Source: Micromonospora parathelypteridis
GTDB lineage: Bacteria; Actinomycetota; Actinomycetes; Mycobacteriales; Micromonosporaceae
NCBI RefSeq assembly: GCF_014201145.1
Contig: NZ_JACHDP010000001.1
Location: forward strand, 4,588,001-4,652,000
Direction: 5' to 3'
Length of the DNA stretch: 64,000 nucleotides
Under the pieces are notes generated by a model. It saw nothing but the letters and a program-made list of their open reading frames with translations. It searched no databases and had not been told where the DNA came from. Below, piece after piece: positions 60,584 to 64,000 of this stretch; position 1 is the first letter of the stretch, and each line of letters begins with the position of its first letter. The position numbers and the translations under genes were made by a program.

Positions 60584-61219
60584 GTGATTGACGAGCAGAC
60601 CGACAAGCCGCGCAGCTCCTTCTGGAAGGAGCTGCCGATCCTGCTGGGTGTGGCGATCCTGGTCGCGGTGCTGGTCCGCGCCTTCGTGCTGCAGACCTTC
60701 TTCATCCCCTCCCCGTCCATGGAGAACACTCTCAAGATCGATGACCGGGTGCTGGTCAACAAGCTGGTCTACGACTTCCGATCGCCGCACCGCGGTGAGG
60801 TGATCGTCTTCAAGGCTCCGATCGAGTGGAGCGGCAACCCCAAGGGTGAGGACTTCATCAAGCGGGTGATCGGCATCCCCGGTGACCACGTGGTCTGCTG
60901 CGACCCGCAGGAACGGCTGATGATCAACGGCAAGTCGCTGGACGAGCCGTACATCTTCTCGATGGACGGGATCCGCGACAAGGCGGCCGACCAGGAGTTC
61001 GACATCACCGTGCCGAAGGGCCGGCTGTGGGTGATGGGTGACCACCGCTCCGCCTCGGGTGACTCACTGGAGCACTGGCAGCAGTCCGGGCAGAACATCA
61101 CCGAGGCCACGATCCCCGAGGACGAAGTGGTCGGGCGGGCATTCACCGTCTTCTGGCCGGTCAGTCGGGCCACCTGGCTGACGGTGCCCGACGAGTTCGA
61201 CGGCATTCCCAAGCCGTAG
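60584..61219 (+). CDS. lepB: Type I signal peptidase (second of two)
   Basis: A 211-residue paralogue of the preceding enzyme. A transmembrane helix (ELPILLGVAILVAVLVRAFV) precedes the catalytic Ser in FFIPSPSMENTLKIDDRVLV; Lys is in DFIKRVIGIPGDHVVC and box E is VMGDHRSASGDS. It lacks the insertion and carboxy-terminal hydrophobic end of its neighbour, so the two may differ in substrates. TAGGCT 7 nt upstream of the GTG indicates an independent leaderless promoter. Confidence 0.94.
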   Translation: MIDEQTDKPRSSFWKELPILLGVAILVAVLVRAFVLQTFFIPSPSMENTLKIDDRVLVNKLVYDFRSPHRGEVIVFKAPIEWSGNPKGEDFIKRVIGIPGDHVVCCDPQERLMINGKSLDEPYIFSMDGIRDKAADQEFDITVPKGRLWVMGDHRSASGDSLEHWQQSGQNITEATIPEDEVVGRAFTVFWPVSRATWLTVPDEFDGIPKP

Positions 61220-61266
61220 ACCGACGGGGCGTGGGCGATCCGCCATCGGTCTGGCAGGCTGGGGCG

Positions 61267-61752
61267 GTGACCGTCTACACCCCTCGACGCGCCGCCCGCG
61301 TGCTGCTCGTCGACGCGGCCAGCCAGGTCCTGCTGTTCGAGGGCTTCGACCCGGCCCGGCCAGGGCACCGCTACTGGTTCACCCCGGGCGGCGGGCTCGA
61401 CCCGGGGGAGTCCTCGGCGGCGGGCGCGGCCCGAGAGTTGGCCGAGGAGACCGGGCTGCGGCTCGACCCGGCCGAGCTGGGTGAGCCGGTCTGGTCCGAC
61501 ACGACCGAGTTCTCGTTCGACGGCACGTGGTACCGCCAGGAGCAGGACTTCTTCCTCCTTCGAGTGCAGTCCTGGCAGGTGGACACGGCAGGTTTCGACG
61601 ACATCGAGCAGCGCAGCATCGCCGGCCACCGCTGGTGGCTCCCCGACGAGCTGGCGGCCAGCGGGGAGCGGTTCTACCCCGCTGGGCTGCCCGCCCTGCT
61701 GAACCGGTTGGGGCAGGCGACCGCCGCCGACCTGGACGAGTCGTCGTGCTGA
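61267..61752 (+). CDS. NUDIX hydrolase
   Basis: A 161-residue pyrophosphohydrolase. The NUDIX box begins GGGLDPGESSAAGAARELAE and continues ETGLRLD (GX5EX7REUXEEXGU), at about residues 39-61. The substrate could be a damaged nucleotide, a sugar nucleotide or another diphosphate. GTG 61267 follows CAGGCT by 6 nt. Its end overlaps rnhB by 7 nt, so it probably travels with that gene. Confidence 0.9.
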   Translation: MTVYTPRRAARVLLVDAASQVLLFEGFDPARPGHRYWFTPGGGLDPGESSAAGAARELAEETGLRLDPAELGEPVWSDTTEFSFDGTWYRQEQDFFLLRVQSWQVDTAGFDDIEQRSIAGHRWWLPDELAASGERFYPAGLPALLNRLGQATAADLDESSC

Positions 61753-62558
61753 CCCCGCCGCGTACCGTCGTGCGCCGGGAGGCCGGGCTGTACGCCCTGG
61801 AACGGGCGCTGCAGCGGCGCGGCTTCCGGCACGTCGCCGGCGCCGACGAGGCGGGCCGGGGCGCCTGCGCCGGTCCCCTGGTCGCCGCCGCCGCGGTGCT
61901 GCCCGAAGGTCGGCGCGGCGAGATCGAAGGGCTGGCCGACTCGAAGTTGCTCACCCCTGCCAGCCGCGAACGGGTGTACGCGGAGGTCGTGGACCGTGCA
62001 CTCGCGTACGCCGTGGTGGTCATCCCCGCCGAGGAGGTCGACGCCCGCGGGCTGCACGTGTGCAACCTGGCCGCGATGCGCCGGGCGCTCGCCTCGCTCA
62101 CCACGCGGCCGGAGTACGTGCTGACCGACGGCTTCGGCGTGGACGGCCTGGGGGTGCCGGGGCTGGCGGTGTGGAAGGGCGACCGGGTGGCCGCGTGCGT
62201 CGCTGCAGCCAGCGTGCTGGCCAAGGTCACCCGAGACCGGATCATGGTGGAGATGGACGAGGTGTTCCCGGCGTACGGCTTCGCCGAGCACAAGGGCTAC
62301 ATCACTCCGGAGCACTCCGCGGCGCTGCGCGAGCACGGGCCGTGCCGGGAGCACCGGTTCTCGTACGTCAATGTCGCCGCGGTCTCCGGCCGCGACGGTC
62401 GGCCGCCGCGGGCCCGACGGCCCGGCGGTTACGGCCCGGAAGAGCCGATGGAGCGCTCCGGGGCGTCAGGGGGTACCGTCGGCGTGGCGTTGGGCGAGCA
62501 GCCTCGGCCTCAGACGCCGGTGGGGGAAGATGTGGCCATGGAAGGCGGAGTGCGATGA
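61746..62558 (+). CDS. rnhB: Ribonuclease HII
   Basis: A 270-residue enzyme removing ribonucleotides and RNA from DNA. Catalytic acids are in VAGADEAGRGACAGPLVAAA (D-E), further Asp in YVLTDGF and ASVLAKVTRDRIMVEMD. The substrate-sensing G-R-G and the carboxy-terminal Tyr region (HKGYITPEHSAALREHG) are present; about 45 extra residues at the end are low-complexity. GTG 61746 lies inside the NUDIX gene; the stop overlaps the DUF2469 ATG. Confidence 0.95.
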   Translation: MLTPPRTVVRREAGLYALERALQRRGFRHVAGADEAGRGACAGPLVAAAAVLPEGRRGEIEGLADSKLLTPASRERVYAEVVDRALAYAVVVIPAEEVDARGLHVCNLAAMRRALASLTTRPEYVLTDGFGVDGLGVPGLAVWKGDRVAACVAAASVLAKVTRDRIMVEMDEVFPAYGFAEHKGYITPEHSAALREHGPCREHRFSYVNVAAVSGRDGRPPRARRPGGYGPEEPMERSGASGGTVGVALGEQPRPQTPVGEDVAMEGGVR

Positions 62559-62878
62559 GCGCGGAAGATCTCGAGAAGTACGAGACCGAGATGGAGCTGC
62601 AGCTCTACCGGGAGTACCGCGACATTGTCCGCCAATTCTCGTACGTGGTGGAGACTGAGCGTCGGTTCTACCTGGCCAACCAGGTCGACCTGCACGTGCG
62701 CAACTCCGACGGCGAGGTCTACTTCGAGGTCGAGATGCACGACGCCTGGGTGTGGGACATGTACCGTCCGGCCCGCTTCGTGAAGAACGTCCGGGTGATG
62801 ACCTTCAAGGACGTCAACGTCGAGGAGCTCGAGAAGCCGGACATCTCGCTCCCGGCCGACTCCGGCTTCGGCGGCTGA
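62555..62878 (+). CDS. DUF2469 family protein
   Basis: A 107-residue actinobacterial protein, strongly conserved next to rnhB (MSAEDLEKYETEMELQLYRE, then RQFSYVVETERRFYLANQVD). Function unknown. The pattern is an amino-terminal acidic helix followed by alternating aromatic strands (EVYFEVEMHDAWVWDMYRPA). ATG 62555 overlaps the rnhB stop as ATGA. It closes the collinear run that began at rpsP. Confidence 0.95.
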   Translation: MSAEDLEKYETEMELQLYREYRDIVRQFSYVVETERRFYLANQVDLHVRNSDGEVYFEVEMHDAWVWDMYRPARFVKNVRVMTFKDVNVEELEKPDISLPADSGFGG

Positions 62879-62941
62879 TCGCACCCGTGCCGCCCGGCCG
62901 CGCCACGGGCCCCCCACCCGTGGCGTAGCACCTGCCGCTGG

Positions 62942-64000
62942 TCACTCGGCCGGCACCACGACCTCGACCCGCTGCACCAGGTTGTTGGCGAAGCCGCCAC
63001 GGTTCCACGGTTGCTCGACCGGCTGGGTCCGCCCGGACGCGTCGGTCGCCCGCGCGCCGAGCACGTACCGACCGGGCGTCGCGACCCACTCGTGTCGCCA
63101 GCGCCGCCAGGCGAAGTCCCCGCCGCCCGCCGGGTCCAGTTCGGCCGGGGTCCAGCTCTCCCCGCCGTCGGTGGTCACCTCCACGGCGACCACCGGCGCG
63201 TGCCCCGACCAGGCCCGACCATCCAGGGTGCACGGCCCGGGCCGCACCACCCGGCGACGGGACATGAAGTCCGGAAAACCGGGCGGTCGGACCAACGCCC
63301 GCGGCTCGATCCGGGTGACCGGCACGCCCGGGTCGTCGGCGTCACGGCGCACCCGGTAGGCCACCGCGTTCTGGTAGCCCTCGAAGGGTTCGGTCCGGAC
63401 CTCGATGGAGTGGACCCACTTGACGTGCGCCATGCCATACCAGCCCGGCACGATCAGTCGCAGTGGCGCGCCGTGCTGCGGCAGCAGGGGAGCACCGTTC
63501 ATCTCGTACGCCAGCAGCACCTCCTCGCGCAGCGCGTCGGCGACCGGCAGCGCCCGCTGGTAGTCCTGCTCGATCCCGCGCTCGACCCCGTGATCCGCGC
63601 CGGTGAAGACCACGTCCACCGCGTCCGGCCCGAGGCCCGCCTCCCGCAGCAACGGCGCCAGCGGGGTGCCGGTCCACTCGGCGTTCCCGACGGCCTCGAC
63701 CAGCCAGGGCTGGCTCACCGGCCGGGGGTGCAGCAGGGCTCGACCGTTGCCCGCGCACTCCAGGGTCACCTGATGGGTGACCCGGGGCCGCTCGCGCAGC
63801 TCGGCAAGAGTGACCGTCAGCGGCCGGTTCACCGCGCCGCCGATGGTCAGCGTGTGCGTCGCCGCGTCGACCTCTGGGATGTCGTAGTGGATCAGCAGGT
63901 AGTGCAGCCCGGCGGGAGTGACGTCGTAGCGCAGCGCCTCCAACGGGATGCCGTGGTTGCGGGCGGCGAGCTGCAACTCCTCGGCGCTGATCGCCTCGTC
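62942..64000 (-). CDS. Molybdopterin-dependent oxidoreductase, sulfite oxidase family, truncated by window edge
   Basis: 353 codons are visible; the frame is still open at the last base (DEAISAEELQLAARNHGIPL), so the start lies just outside or further upstream. The Mo-cofactor domain shows the Cys ligand in VTLECAGNGRALLHPRPVSQ and substrate-region motifs NAEWTGTPLAPLLREAG and GADHGVERG; PQHGAPLRLIVPGWYGMAHV is the conserved Arg/Tyr segment. The carboxy-terminal dimerisation domain (about 130 residues) ends WNRGGFANNLVQRVEV. Likely oxidises sulfite or an organic sulfoxide-type substrate. Confidence 0.9.
   Translation of the reverse strand, partial: DEAISAEELQLAARNHGIPLEALRYDVTPAGLHYLLIHYDIPEVDAATHTLTIGGAVNRPLTVTLAELRERPRVTHQVTLECAGNGRALLHPRPVSQPWLVEAVGNAEWTGTPLAPLLREAGLGPDAVDVVFTGADHGVERGIEQDYQRALPVADALREEVLLAYEMNGAPLLPQHGAPLRLIVPGWYGMAHVKWVHSIEVRTEPFEGYQNAVAYRVRRDADDPGVPVTRIEPRALVRPPGFPDFMSRRRVVRPGPCTLDGRAWSGHAPVVAVEVTTDGGESWTPAELDPAGGGDFAWRRWRHEWVATPGRYVLGARATDASGRTQPVEQPWNRGGFANNLVQRVEVVVPAE

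Overview
The window is chromosomal DNA from a very GC-rich actinobacterium, most probably Micromonospora or a close relative in the Micromonosporaceae. This rests on the base composition, the many GTG starts, actinobacterial markers (SepIVA-like protein, DUF3515, DUF2469, XRE-DUF5753/DUF397 pair, type-3 prolyl-tRNA synthetase) and gene order. I see no rRNA, tRNA, CRISPR array, prophage or insertion sequence. Most of it is core genome, interrupted by one unfamiliar gene cluster at 47.4-56.7 kb.

Layout. 1-6.5 kb: end of a ROK protein, an XRE/DUF397 regulatory pair, ddl (D-Ala-D-Ala ligase), DUF3515 and a stand-alone Lrp ligand-binding domain, thiL, an acetyltransferase, rpmB. 6.8-17.8 kb: DAK2/FakA-like kinase and recG; an LPLTG cell-wall protein; rsmD-coaD; then sepIVA-like, DUF177, rpmF, plsX, rnc, mutM. 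18-34.8 kb: MMPL transporter, GH114-like lipoprotein, CAP-domain membrane protein, small coiled-coil protein, smc-HAD hydrolase, DinB-like, Usp, MFS exporter with its MarR repressor, PhoD phosphatase, ftsY, phosphotransferase. 34.9-39.2 kb: nitrogen operon amtB-glnK-glnD behind a GlnR-type operator. 39.4-47.3 kb: two-component system, ffh, amidohydrolase, TetR, a 19-bp tandem repeat array, proS, DUF402. 47.4-56.7 kb: a tightly packed cluster of a 188-aa unknown, a 1257-aa PKD protein, a 78-aa protein, a NAL1-like serine protease, an active-looking polyprenyl diphosphate synthase, and a geranylgeranyl-reductase-family flavoprotein fused to a second synthase-like domain without its aspartate motifs. 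57-62.9 kb: the rpsP-khpA-rimM-trmD-rplS-lepB-lepB-NUDIX-rnhB-DUF2469 run. 62.9-64 kb: a molybdopterin oxidoreductase cut by the window edge.

Three themes stand out. First, the 47.4-56.7 kb cluster joins a secreted-style repeat protein, a protease and isoprenoid enzymes in one apparent operon; the PKD protein ends in GGCCG, which invites a lipidation hypothesis. Second, expression signals are unusual: many genes have TANNNT-like -10 boxes 6-8 nt before the start codon (leaderless mRNA), and four genes (a 72-aa unknown, ddl, rsmD, a phosphotransferase) are preceded by a short ORF whose stop overlaps their start as ATGA or GTGA. Third, several long inverted repeats lie at gene ends (13.3, 39.2 and 44.1 kb), and one makes up the start of glnD (36.9 kb).

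All calls come from reading the sequence and from knowledge of the families. No database search was run.
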